Shown: positions 24,425 through 32,946 of the stretch, in pieces
Layout of the letters: every line of letters begins with the position of its first letter
How positions within the stretch are numbered: the stretch's first letter is position 1
DNA from: Laedolimicola ammoniilytica
Lineage (GTDB): Bacteria > Bacillota > Clostridia > Lachnospirales > Lachnospiraceae
DNA: 64,000 bases
NCBI RefSeq assembly: GCF_025567165.1
Contig: NZ_JAOQKC010000001.1
Location: 192,259-256,258 of the forward strand
Direction of reading: 5' to 3'
Notes under the pieces: generated by a model
The model's database searches: none
Seen by the model: the letters and a program-made list of their open reading frames with translations, nothing else
Told to the model about the DNA's origin: nothing
Program-made: the position numbers and the translations under genes

Positions 24425-26205
24425 AAAAGAATCTGCTGATGCGTTTTCACAGTATCCGTACATCCATCATCGCGGCTTTCAGCGTGCTGATTGTCTTTGC
24501 GCTGCTGACCTATCTGCTGATTTCGCTGAAGTACACAGAGGATACAATTCTGAAAAATTCCCAGGAATATACTGCGCAGCTCATCGGCCAGGTAAACAAC
24601 GATATCGATTCCTACATGAATTATATGGAAAATATTTCCTATATCGTGTCCAGCAATTACGACGTCCGGGATTATCTCTTCACAGAGAACTTAAGCGACG
24701 AGCGGGCACAGGAGCTGCGGGATCGAATTACCACCGTGTTCCGGACTGTGGTGGATACCCGCGGCGACATCACGAATATAGCGCTGCTGCCTGAGGATCG
24801 GGCTCCGGTCATCAACGATGGGGAAGCGGAGCTGAATCCCTATATCCGGGTGAGCGGACTGTCCTGGTATCAGGAGGCCCTGGAGCTTGACGGTCAGGCG
24901 GCCATCTCCTCCTCCCATGTGCAGAACGCGGTGCGGGACAAGTATGACTGGGTCGTAACTTTAAGCCGGAGCATCACCAATAAGGCCAATCCCGGTGTCT
25001 GCGGCGTCTTTTTCGTGGATCTGAATTACAACTCCATCCGGGAGCTGTGCGAGCGTATCAGCCTGGGCAATAAGGGCTATATTTATATTCTGGACAAGGA
25101 CGGAAGTATCGTCTACCATCCCCAGCAGCAGCTGATCTACAGCGGCATGAAGCATGAACGGATTTCTGAGGTTATGGACAGCACGGCTTCCTCTTTCCTG
25201 ACGGAGGACGGGAAGCTGTACACCATCTCCCGGTCGGAGGCCACCGGCTGGACCGTGGTGGGCGTCTCCAATGTGGCGGAGCTGATGGCAGACGCGGACG
25301 CGGCCCGGCTGATCTACGTGGTAATGGCCCTGGTGCTCTTTCTTGTGGCATTGGCTCTGGCCTATCTACTTTCCAGCGCCATCACGCGGCCCATCAAGGG
25401 CCTGGAGCGTTCCATGAAGGAGGTGGAGCGGGGCAATTTCAGCAATGCGGCCCTGGAGGTCCGGGACGGCAATGAGATCGGCTCCCTGACCCGCAGCTTC
25501 AATATTATGACCGAAGAGATCCAGAACCTGATGCACCAGACCGAGCGGGAGCAGCGGGCCAAGCGCAAGTACGAGCTGAAGGCGCTCCAGTCCCAGATTA
25601 GTCCCCATTTCCTGTATAATACCCTGGATTCCATCATCTGGATGGCGGAATGGGGGAAGAATAAAGAGGTTGTGACCATGACGTCCTCCCTGGCCAGACT
25701 GCTCCGGCGGACCATCAGCAACGAACAGGAGCTGGTGACCATCGGCGAGGAGATTGACTGCACCGGGGCCTACCTGACTATCCAGAAAATGCGATATAAG
25801 GACAAGCTGGAATATTCCATTTCCATCGAAGACGACATAAAAGAGGAAAAAATTGTAAAATTATTGCTGCAGCCTCTGGTGGAAAACGCCATTTACCATG
25901 GCATCAAATATAAAGAAGGAAAAGGTACCATCGAAATCCGGGGCTTCCGGAAGGGCGGCCTCATTCAGCTGGAGGTGGAGGACGACGGCATCGGCATGGA
26001 CGCCGAGGCCCTGGCCCACATCTTCGAGAAGCACGTCCGGGACACCAAATCAAACGGCGTGGGCGTCTCCAATGTGAATGAGCGCATCCGGCTGTTCTAT
26101 GGCCCGGAATACGGGCTCCGGTACGAGAGCGAGCCGGGCAGGGGAACCTGCGCCATCGTGGTGATTCCGGCGGGAAAGGACGTGGCGGCAGTTGAAAATG
26201 AGTAA
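24421..26205 (+). CDS. Sensor histidine kinase (YesM-like)
   Basis: Membrane sensor kinase, 594 residues. The N-terminal helix (about 12-35), a large extracytoplasmic Cache-type sensor (about 36-295), a second helix (about 300-322) and a HAMP domain (ITRPIKGLERSM) are followed by the His_kinase/HATPase pair. The phosphorylated His396 lies in SQISPHFLYNTLDS. ATP-binding boxes are VENAIYHGI and DDGIGM. It overlaps both its regulator upstream and a binding protein downstream, which points to a three-protein sensing unit. Confidence 0.93.
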   Translation: MKKNLLMRFHSIRTSIIAAFSVLIVFALLTYLLISLKYTEDTILKNSQEYTAQLIGQVNNDIDSYMNYMENISYIVSSNYDVRDYLFTENLSDERAQELRDRITTVFRTVVDTRGDITNIALLPEDRAPVINDGEAELNPYIRVSGLSWYQEALELDGQAAISSSHVQNAVRDKYDWVVTLSRSITNKANPGVCGVFFVDLNYNSIRELCERISLGNKGYIYILDKDGSIVYHPQQQLIYSGMKHERISEVMDSTASSFLTEDGKLYTISRSEATGWTVVGVSNVAELMADADAARLIYVVMALVLFLVALALAYLLSSAITRPIKGLERSMKEVERGNFSNAALEVRDGNEIGSLTRSFNIMTEEIQNLMHQTEREQRAKRKYELKALQSQISPHFLYNTLDSIIWMAEWGKNKEVVTMTSSLARLLRRTISNEQELVTIGEEIDCTGAYLTIQKMRYKDKLEYSISIEDDIKEEKIVKLLLQPLVENAIYHGIKYKEGKGTIEIRGFRKGGLIQLEVEDDGIGMDAEALAHIFEKHVRDTKSNGVGVSNVNERIRLFYGPEYGLRYESEPGRGTCAIVVIPAGKDVAAVENE

Positions 26206-27175
26206 GAAAAGAGCGAGACTTTTTCTGATTGCCGGAACGACCCTGATCGTGCTGGCAGGAAGTCTCTGGTACTGGAAAAAGAGCCGGGACGCGGCCAGAC
26301 CCCTGAATATCGTACTGATTCAGAAGGCGCTGGATGATACGGATTTCTGGACCTCAGTGTATCTGGGCGGCCAGACCGCGGCGGAGGAATATAATGTGAA
26401 CCTGACCGTGGAGGGCCCGGAAAATGAGCGGGAGATCGACGCACAGAACCAGATGATTCTCGACGCCATTGCCGCCCGGCCCGACGCCATCGTACTCTGT
26501 CCCTGCAGTACAGATCAGACAGTCCCTTACGCGGAGCAGATCGAACAGGCCGGTATCCGGCTGGTGCTGGCGGATTCTACCATGGATCAGCCCATGGGCA
26601 GCGCGGTAGTGGCTACGGACAACTACGCAGCCGGGTATAAGCTTGGAAGTTATATGAAGCAATTTGTGAAAGCAGACAGCGTCATCGGAATCGTGGGCCA
26701 TGTGAAGGGCAGCTCCACGGCGGTGGGCCGGGAGGCCGGCTTCCGGGCGGGCCTGGGAGAAGCCGGGACGCAGGTGGCGGAGATCGTTTTCTGTGATTCC
26801 GATTCAGATAAGGCTTATGAGCAGACAAAAGATCTTCTGAAGAAATATCCATCCATGGATCTCATCGTGGGGCTGAACGAGTATTCCGCTGTTGGCGCGG
26901 CCCGGGCAGTCCGGAATCAGGGAAAGACCGGAACTATCCACATGGGCAGCATCGACAGCTCCATCAAACAGATCCAGTTCCTGGAATCTGGCGTCTTTGA
27001 CGCGCTGGTGGTTCAGAAGCCCTTTAACATGGGATACCTGAGCGTGGAGACTGCGGTGGACGTGACGCGCGGACGGAAGACCGAGACCAGCATCGACTCC
27101 GGTTCGGAGCTGATCACAAAAGAGAATATGTATACCCAGGAGAACCAGAAGCTGCTCTTCCCGGTGACGAAATAA
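26198..27175 (+). CDS. Membrane-anchored sugar-binding protein (RbsB-like) partner of the sensor kinase
   Basis: Periplasmic-binding-protein fold of the ribose/LacI type (325 residues). Typical segments are NIVLIQKALDDTDFW, the sugar-contact region DAIVLCPCSTDQTVPYAEQ, TDNYAAGYKLGSYMK and VGLNEYSAVGAARA. Unlike the two transport binding proteins downstream it has no lipobox cysteine. It keeps one N-terminal helix (about 8-24) after a basic start, so it is probably tethered to the outside of the membrane. The ATG overlaps the kinase stop by eight bases. The context suggests it presents the sugar to the kinase rather than to the transporter. Confidence 0.85.
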   Translation: MSKKRARLFLIAGTTLIVLAGSLWYWKKSRDAARPLNIVLIQKALDDTDFWTSVYLGGQTAAEEYNVNLTVEGPENEREIDAQNQMILDAIAARPDAIVLCPCSTDQTVPYAEQIEQAGIRLVLADSTMDQPMGSAVVATDNYAAGYKLGSYMKQFVKADSVIGIVGHVKGSSTAVGREAGFRAGLGEAGTQVAEIVFCDSDSDKAYEQTKDLLKKYPSMDLIVGLNEYSAVGAARAVRNQGKTGTIHMGSIDSSIKQIQFLESGVFDALVVQKPFNMGYLSVETAVDVTRGRKTETSIDSGSELITKENMYTQENQKLLFPVTK

Positions 27176-27176
27176 A

Positions 27177-27222
27177 GGTTTAGCAGGCCCGGCGCGTATG
27201 CGCCGGGCTTGTTAAATCTTTG
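27177..27222 (+). terminator. Strong hairpin after the sensing genes
   Basis: GCCCGGCGC-gtat-GCGCCGGGC extended by GGTTTA/TAAATC outer pairs, followed by TTTGTTT. It separates the sensor operon from the transporter operon. Confidence 0.75.
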
Positions 27223-27303
27223 TTTATGTTGGAAAATAGTAGATTTTTACCCTATTCGCGTTGATTTAAAGAAGATTTTCAACTTTTCCAAAAAGATTTT
27301 CTA

Positions 27304-27332
27304 TTACTTTATTCATATTTTGGACATATAAT
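27304..27332 (+). promoter_or_regulatory. Probable promoter of the sugar ABC operon
   Basis: TTACTT, 17 bases, TATAAT at 27327-27332. The -35 is weak, which suits an activator-dependent promoter driven by the upstream response regulator. A long leader (about 100 bases) follows; nothing else is recognisable in this gap. Confidence 0.5.
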
Positions 27333-27438
27333 AGTCATAGATTGACAGAGCGGACAAGACTGAAGAAATGGTTGTTCCGTTCCTTTTGTCTCTTATGGGG
27401 TGAGACGGGGGAGCAGTCAGAAGTTAGGAGGAAGGAAA

Positions 27439-28440
27439 GTGGAGAAGATAAAGGAAAATGCGTTCGTCAAGAAAATTGGCTTTAACACATTGGTTCTGCT
27501 GTGTGTTATGGTGGTGCTGTACATACTGTTTGCCATTGCGACGCCGCTGATTAAGACAAATGCAAGTTTTGTAAGTTATTCTCGAATCGTAAGTGCTCTG
27601 AACTACGCTTACTTTTTAGGATTTCTTGCATTGGGTGTAACATTCGTAATTGCGACAGGAGGTATCGATTTCTCGATTGGACCGGTGATGTTCTGCTCAG
27701 CACTGATTTCCGGATACCTGCTGACTCTGAAAGGAGTTCCGCTTCCGGTATGTCTGCTGGTGAGCATTCTGGTAGGAACCATCTTCGGTATCATCAATGG
27801 CTTCCTGGTAGCTTACGCAGGACTGCCTTCCTTCATCACCTCCATGGCGAGCATGATGATTGCCAAGGGCGTCGGCTCCGTATTTACCAAGACACAGTCT
27901 GTCAGCTGGCCCCAGTCAGCAGACGCCAACGGCTGGTTCCGTAATCTGGTTAAGATGAAAGTAAACGGCGTGGATATCCCGACCGGCCTTATCTATCTGG
28001 TTATCGGCGCGGTTATCTGCTCCATTATTTTAAATAAGACAAAAGCCGGAAGATACATTCTCTGTATCGGAAGCAACCGCGAGGCGGTTCGTCTGTCCGG
28101 TGTAAATACAAAGAAATGGGAAATGCTTGCCTACATCATCTGTGGCCTGCTGGCAGGACTTGCAGCTATCTTCTATGTAGGAGCATACACCACCGTTCAG
28201 CCGGGTCTGGGCGATACCTTCAACAACGAGGCAATCGCGGGCTGCGTAATGGGCGGTACCTCCATGACCGGTGGCGTGGCATCCATCGCCGGAACTCTGG
28301 TAGGAGTTCTGATTATAGCCCTTCTGCAGGAAGGAATCCTGGCTATGGGATTCCAGATCAATTATCAGTATATCATTACTGGTATCATCGTACTGGTGGT
28401 TGTTTACGCTGACCTTAGAAGCCGGCGCAGACGGAATTAA
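27439..28440 (+). CDS. Sugar ABC transporter permease (RbsC/MglC-like), first copy
   Basis: Membrane permease of 333 residues with about eight to ten hydrophobic segments. It carries the BPD_transp_2 hallmarks GGIDFSIGPVMF, GSNREAVRLSGVN and GGTSMTGGVASIAGTLVG. I place the start at GTG 27439 because AGGAGG lies 8 bases upstream; the ATG at 27400 has no binding site. It precedes the double ATPase. A second permease of the same family follows at 29969, so the channel is probably a heterodimer. Confidence 0.9.
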   Translation: MEKIKENAFVKKIGFNTLVLLCVMVVLYILFAIATPLIKTNASFVSYSRIVSALNYAYFLGFLALGVTFVIATGGIDFSIGPVMFCSALISGYLLTLKGVPLPVCLLVSILVGTIFGIINGFLVAYAGLPSFITSMASMMIAKGVGSVFTKTQSVSWPQSADANGWFRNLVKMKVNGVDIPTGLIYLVIGAVICSIILNKTKAGRYILCIGSNREAVRLSGVNTKKWEMLAYIICGLLAGLAAIFYVGAYTTVQPGLGDTFNNEAIAGCVMGGTSMTGGVASIAGTLVGVLIIALLQEGILAMGFQINYQYIITGIIVLVVVYADLRSRRRRN

Positions 28441-28460
28441 TCGGAAGGGGGAAGCGAAAA

Positions 28461-29954
28461 ATGGGTGACGTAATTTTAACCATGAAGGGAATTGACAAGT
28501 CGTTCCCCGGCGTACATGCGCTGGATCACGTAGACCTGGAGGTCCGCAAGGGAGAGGTTCACGCCCTGATGGGTGAGAACGGAGCGGGCAAGTCAACTCT
28601 GATGAAGGTTCTGACAGGTATTTACCATAAGGATGCGGGAACCATTACCTACGAGGGTAAGGAAGTAGAATTCACCAATCCGAGAGAGGCCCAGGATGCA
28701 GGTATCGTTATCGTGCATCAGGAGCTGAACATGATGGGTCATCTGACCGTAGCTCAGAACATTTTTATCGGCCGTGAGTACATGAACGGAAAGCTCATCG
28801 ACGATAAGAAGATGAATGAAGAAGCAAAGAAGCTGTTCGATCAGCTTGGTATCAATATCGACCCGAAGGAGACCATGAGCCGCCTGACAGTCGGAAAGCA
28901 GCAGATGTGCGAGATCGCGAAGGCTATCTCCCACGACGCAAAGGTTATTATCTTCGACGAGCCGTCAGCGGCGCTGACCGAGGCAGAGATCGAGGAGTTG
29001 TTCAAGATTATCCGCGACCTGCGCGACAAGCAGATGGGTATCGTATATATCTCACACCGTATGGACGAGATTAAGGTTATCACAGACCGTGTAACCGTTA
29101 TGCGTGACGGCGGATATGTAGGAACCCTGATTACCAAGGATTCCACCAAGGACGACATCATCAACATGATGGTTGGCCGTGTTATCTATGAGGACCCGAA
29201 GACAGAAAGCCAGGTTGCGCCGGACGCGCCGGTAGTTCTGAAGGTAGAGCACCTGAATGCGGGAAGAATGGTAAAGGATGTAAGCTTCGAGCTTCATAAG
29301 GGCGAAATCCTCGGCTTCTCCGGACTGATGGGCGCGGGTCGTACCGAGACAGCCAGAGCGCTGTTCGGAGCAGACCCCAAGGACAGCGGCGATATCTATG
29401 TCAATGGACAGAAGGTAGAGATCAAGACTCCGCAGGACGCTGTTAAATGCGGTATCGGTTACCTCTCCGAGGACCGTAAGCGTTTCGGTATTGTAGTAGA
29501 CAAGACAGTAGCTGAGAACTCCACCATGGCTACCATGGAGAACTTCATGAAGGGTATCTTCATTGATAAGAAAAAGGAGAAGGATGTAGCTCAGGAATAT
29601 GTAGAGGCCCTGAAGACCAAGACACCCAGCGTGGATCAGCTGGTAGTCAACCTGTCCGGAGGAAACCAGCAGAAGGTGGTTATCGCCAAGTGGCTGGTAA
29701 GAAACTGTGACATCCTGATTTTCGACGAGCCTACCAGAGGTATCGACGTAGGCGCGAAGAGCGAGATTTATCACCTGATGAATGAGCTGGTAGCGGAAGG
29801 AAAATCCATTATCATGATTTCTTCAGAGATGACAGAGATTCTGCGAATGAGTGACCGTATCGTAGTCATGTGTGAGGGAAGAAAGACCGGCGAGCTGGGA
29901 ATCGAAGAAGCCACACAGGAGCGGATCATGCACGCGGCAACGCTTAGAAATTAG
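28461..29954 (+). CDS. Sugar ABC transporter ATPase (MglA/RbsA-like, two ABC domains)
   Basis: Peripheral ATPase with two fused nucleotide-binding domains (497 residues). The first has Walker A GENGAGKS, the typical MglA first signature LTVGKQQM, and DEPSAALTEAE. The second has the altered glycine-rich loop GLMGAGRTE, signature LSGGNQQKV and DEPTRGIDVGAK. This one-good, one-modified site pattern is normal for the family. The ribosome binding site GGAAGGGGG is upstream. One copy serves two permeases. Confidence 0.95.
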   Translation: MGDVILTMKGIDKSFPGVHALDHVDLEVRKGEVHALMGENGAGKSTLMKVLTGIYHKDAGTITYEGKEVEFTNPREAQDAGIVIVHQELNMMGHLTVAQNIFIGREYMNGKLIDDKKMNEEAKKLFDQLGINIDPKETMSRLTVGKQQMCEIAKAISHDAKVIIFDEPSAALTEAEIEELFKIIRDLRDKQMGIVYISHRMDEIKVITDRVTVMRDGGYVGTLITKDSTKDDIINMMVGRVIYEDPKTESQVAPDAPVVLKVEHLNAGRMVKDVSFELHKGEILGFSGLMGAGRTETARALFGADPKDSGDIYVNGQKVEIKTPQDAVKCGIGYLSEDRKRFGIVVDKTVAENSTMATMENFMKGIFIDKKKEKDVAQEYVEALKTKTPSVDQLVVNLSGGNQQKVVIAKWLVRNCDILIFDEPTRGIDVGAKSEIYHLMNELVAEGKSIIMISSEMTEILRMSDRIVVMCEGRKTGELGIEEATQERIMHAATLRN

Positions 29955-29968
29955 GAGGGAATAAGACA

Positions 29969-30973
29969 ATGACAGACAAGAAAAACGGAAATGCTTTTAC
30001 AAACAATCCGCTTGTGAGAGCGATTGGTGTACAGAAAATTGTCGTCGTGATTGTGCTGATTGCCCTGATAGCGTTCTTCAGCGCGGTAAGCCCCTCATTC
30101 CGGCAGTATTCTACACTGTTAAGTATCATGGATTATACATACTACCTGGCATTCCTTGGAATCGGCGTAACCTTCTGCCTGATTACAGGCGGTGTTGACC
30201 TTTCCATCGGAACCGGTATGTTCTGCTACGCACTGATTGGCGGATACCTGATTACACGTCAGGGAATGCCGGTTATCGTAGGTATTCTGGCAACCCTGAT
30301 TTGCGGTCTGGTAATGGGAATTATCAACGGACTGATTGTTTCCAAGGGCGGACATGCTCCGTTCCTGGCAACCCTCTGTACCATGATGATTGCCAGAGGT
30401 CTGGGCGCTATCGCCACCGGCGGAGCCAGTGTAACCTGGCCGGGCGCTACCGCACCCAACGGCTGGACCAGAAGCCTGTTCAAGCTGACAGTAGGCGAGC
30501 TCAAACTTCCCCTGTGTTTCCTGTGGGTCATGATTCTGGCAGTGGTTATGAGCATCGTGCTTAATAAGACACGTACAGGACGTTACATCATCGCCATCGG
30601 AAGTAACAAAGAGGCAACCCGCCTGTCCGGTATCAACGTAGCGAAATATCAGACTATGGCGTATATATTCTCCGGTATCTTCACAGGACTTGCAGCGCTG
30701 GCTTACAGCTCCGCATTCCAGTCCATGGCACCCGGAGGCGGCGGTGGCGTAGAGCTGAACGCTATCGGCGGAGCTATCATCGGAGGAACATCCATGAGCG
30801 GTGGAGCCGGAAGCATCTCCGGTACTATCCTGGGAGTATTCATTATGTCCGTACTCCAGACAGGACTCCCGCTTATCGGACTTCAGGCAAACTATCAGCA
30901 GATTATCATCGGCCTGGTTCTGATTGTAGCGGTCTACATCGACGTTCTGAAGAACAAGAAGCTGGACAAATAA
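29969..30973 (+). CDS. Sugar ABC transporter permease (RbsC/MglC-like), second copy
   Basis: 334 residues, same family as the permease at 27439 with matching blocks GGVDLSIGTGMF, GSNKEATRLSGIN and GGTSMSGGAGSISGTILG, but clearly diverged. GGAGG stands 15 bases after the ATPase stop region. Two different permeases with one double ATPase imply a heteromeric channel, or two alternative channels sharing the motor. Confidence 0.92.
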   Translation: MTDKKNGNAFTNNPLVRAIGVQKIVVVIVLIALIAFFSAVSPSFRQYSTLLSIMDYTYYLAFLGIGVTFCLITGGVDLSIGTGMFCYALIGGYLITRQGMPVIVGILATLICGLVMGIINGLIVSKGGHAPFLATLCTMMIARGLGAIATGGASVTWPGATAPNGWTRSLFKLTVGELKLPLCFLWVMILAVVMSIVLNKTRTGRYIIAIGSNKEATRLSGINVAKYQTMAYIFSGIFTGLAALAYSSAFQSMAPGGGGGVELNAIGGAIIGGTSMSGGAGSISGTILGVFIMSVLQTGLPLIGLQANYQQIIIGLVLIVAVYIDVLKNKKLDK

Positions 30974-31065
30974 GTATCAAAAAATGATATAACGATGTGT
31001 ACTGCGGCGAGCAGTTCATATAAAAAGAATCCAATAAGGAGAACTTAATAAAAGGAGGATTTTAC

Positions 31066-32226
31066 ATGAAAAAGAAGGTATTAGCAGCAATTCTTGCAGC
31101 GACAATGGTAGCAGGCCTGACCGCTTGCGGTGGTGGATCCAAGGATGCCGCAACCGACGCACCGGCAGCAGAGGAGACCAAGGATGACGCAGCTGAGAAG
31201 ACTACAGACGACGCAGCAGCGGCAGTTGACACAAGCAACATGTCTTTCGAAATCGTTTCCAAGGGTCTGCAGCATCAGTACTGGCAGGCAGTGAAGAAGG
31301 GTGTTGAGCAGAAGGCTGCAGAGCTCGGAGTTACTGTTAACTTCGTAGGTCCGGACAGTGAGTCCAACATTTCCCAGCAGGTTCAGCAGCTTGAGAGTGC
31401 TCTGAACGCTAACCCGACAGCAGTTGGTCTGGCAGCTCTGGATACAGAATCCGTTAAGGATCTGCTTCAGAAGGCTATGGACAGCAAGATTCCGGTAATC
31501 GGATTTGACTCTGGTGTTCCGGGCGCTCCGGAAGGATCCGTACTTGCAAACTGCTCTACTGACAACTACGCAGCAGGCGCTCTGGCAGCAGAGAAGGTTT
31601 ACGAGGCAGTTAAGGATCAGGTAGCTAACGCAACCGCTCCGGTTCGTGTTGGTGTAGTAGCTCAGGATGCTACTTCCGAGTCCGTTATCAACAGAGGTCT
31701 TGGCTTCATCGACAAGTTCGCTGAGCTGGCTAAGGCTGATGGCAAGACTTCTAACGTAGTTGGAAACGACAAGTACATCGCAGATTCCAAGGCTGAGAAG
31801 ACCGATGGCGCTGACGTTGTTATCGACGTTCGTGTACCGGCAAGCGTTACCTCTGAGCTGTCTGCAGCAGATGCAACCGCTCTGATGAACGAGAAGGATA
31901 CTATCGCAATCTACGGCTCCAACGAGCATTCCGCAAACGCTATCATCACCGCAAATGAGAACCTGAACAAGTGCGGCGTTGGCGAGGGCAAGATCGTTGC
32001 AGCAGGCTTTGACTCTGGCGCAGCTCAGATTCAGGCAGTTAAGGATGGCGTTCTGCTTGGTTCCATTACTCAGGCTCCGGTAGCTATGGGTGAAACTCTG
32101 GTTCAGCTTCTGTACGATGCAGCTACAGGAAACACCGCAGCTGTTAAGGATACAGATACAGGATGCCAGTGGTATACAGCAGAGAACTGCGGTGACGCAG
32201 AGATCGCACAGAACCTGTACGAGTAA
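31066..32226 (+). CDS. Sugar-binding lipoprotein of the ABC transporter (RbsB-like)
   Basis: Extracytoplasmic binding protein, 386 residues. The signal peptide ends in a lipobox VAGLTAC with lipid-anchor Cys21, followed by an acidic Asp/Ala/Glu-rich linker (about 25-65) and the two-lobe periplasmic-binding fold (FEIVSKGLQHQYWQAVKKG; VIGFDSGVPGAP; CSTDNYAAGALAAEK; AAGFDSGAAQIQAVKDG). Codon choice is strongly biased to GTT, GCT, AAC and GAC compared with neighbours, a sign of very high expression. AAAGGAGG precedes the start, and a terminator follows at 32269. It completes the transporter. Confidence 0.93.
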   Translation: MKKKVLAAILAATMVAGLTACGGGSKDAATDAPAAEETKDDAAEKTTDDAAAAVDTSNMSFEIVSKGLQHQYWQAVKKGVEQKAAELGVTVNFVGPDSESNISQQVQQLESALNANPTAVGLAALDTESVKDLLQKAMDSKIPVIGFDSGVPGAPEGSVLANCSTDNYAAGALAAEKVYEAVKDQVANATAPVRVGVVAQDATSESVINRGLGFIDKFAELAKADGKTSNVVGNDKYIADSKAEKTDGADVVIDVRVPASVTSELSAADATALMNEKDTIAIYGSNEHSANAIITANENLNKCGVGEGKIVAAGFDSGAAQIQAVKDGVLLGSITQAPVAMGETLVQLLYDAATGNTAAVKDTDTGCQWYTAENCGDAEIAQNLYE

Positions 32227-32268
32227 TCTGGTCAGACAGTATATCTGAAAACCAAATAAAAATTACAG

Positions 32269-32321
32269 AGGGCACACCGGCTGGTGTGCCCTTTCTAAAA
32301 TATGCCGGCCTGCGGCCGGTA
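32269..32321 (+). terminator. Terminator after the binding protein plus a second GC-rich hairpin before fucU
   Basis: AGGGCACACC / GGTGTGCCCT followed by TTCT, then TGCCGGCC-tgc-GGCCGGTA a few bases later. Partial read-through into fucU is likely. Confidence 0.75.
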
Positions 32322-32340
32322 TGGGAAAAGGAGAAGTATT

Positions 32341-32781
32341 ATGTTAAAAGGAATTCCGAAGATTTTGTCCCCGGAGCTGCTGAAGGTGCTCTGTGAAATG
32401 GGACACAGTGACCGTATCGTAATCGCAGACGGCAACTTCCCGGCCGAATCCATGGGTAAGGACGCGATCGTGATCCGTTGTGACGGACATGGCGTGCCGG
32501 AGCTTCTGGACGCGATCCTGCAGGTGATTCCTCTGGACACCTATGTGGATAAGCCCATGAATCTGATGGAGGTTATGCCGGGTGATCCGGTAAAGACTCC
32601 GATCTGGGATACCTACAAGGAGATCGTGGCGAAACACGACGAGCGTGGCGCTGCCTGCGTGGGCAATATCGAGCGCTTCCAGTTTTATGAGGAGGCGAAG
32701 AAGGCTTACGCGATCATCGCCACCGGCGAGAGCGCAGTGTACGCCAATGTCATGCTGCAGAAGGGCGTAGTTATCAACTAA
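32341..32781 (+). CDS. fucU: RbsD/FucU family sugar mutarotase
   Basis: Cytoplasmic enzyme interconverting anomers of a free sugar; L-fucose is the FucU substrate, ribose the RbsD one. It has 146 residues. The pattern closest to FucU is present: CEMGHSDRIVIADGNFPAESM with the catalytic-region His, and AIIATGESAVYANVMLQKGVV at the end. ATG 32341 follows GGAGAAG. The position after an RbsB/MglA/RbsC-type transporter suggests the imported sugar is a pyranose such as L-fucose or a related 6-deoxy or pentose sugar. No fucose isomerase or kinase is in the window. Confidence 0.88.
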   Translation: MLKGIPKILSPELLKVLCEMGHSDRIVIADGNFPAESMGKDAIVIRCDGHGVPELLDAILQVIPLDTYVDKPMNLMEVMPGDPVKTPIWDTYKEIVAKHDERGAACVGNIERFQFYEEAKKAYAIIATGESAVYANVMLQKGVVIN

Positions 32782-32786
32782 AGCGT

Positions 32787-32864
32787 GTTACTGTGTAAAC
32801 AGTAACAATTTTCTTAAGATTTTCGGTATTTTCAGGGATATGTCTTGCGGCATATCCCTTTTTA
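32787..32864 (+). terminator. Two tandem terminators after fucU
   Basis: GTTACTGT-gtaa-ACAGTAAC (32787-32806) followed by AATTTTC, then AGGGATATG / CATATCCCT (32834-32859) followed by five T. Confidence 0.8.
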
Positions 32865-32885
32865 CGTTATACTTTGTAACGTAAA
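32861..32885. promoter_or_regulatory. Palindrome containing a -10-like box
   Basis: TTTACGTTA-N7-TAACGTAAA is a perfect 9-bp inverted repeat. A TATACT box falls at its centre (32868-32873), about 75 bases upstream of the next gene. It looks like an operator laid over a promoter. Confidence 0.5.
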
Positions 32886-32946
32886 TTTTACCCATCCATG
32901 GGCAGAGATAAGCCGGAAGGCTGCAAAAGATATACAGGAGAAGAAC

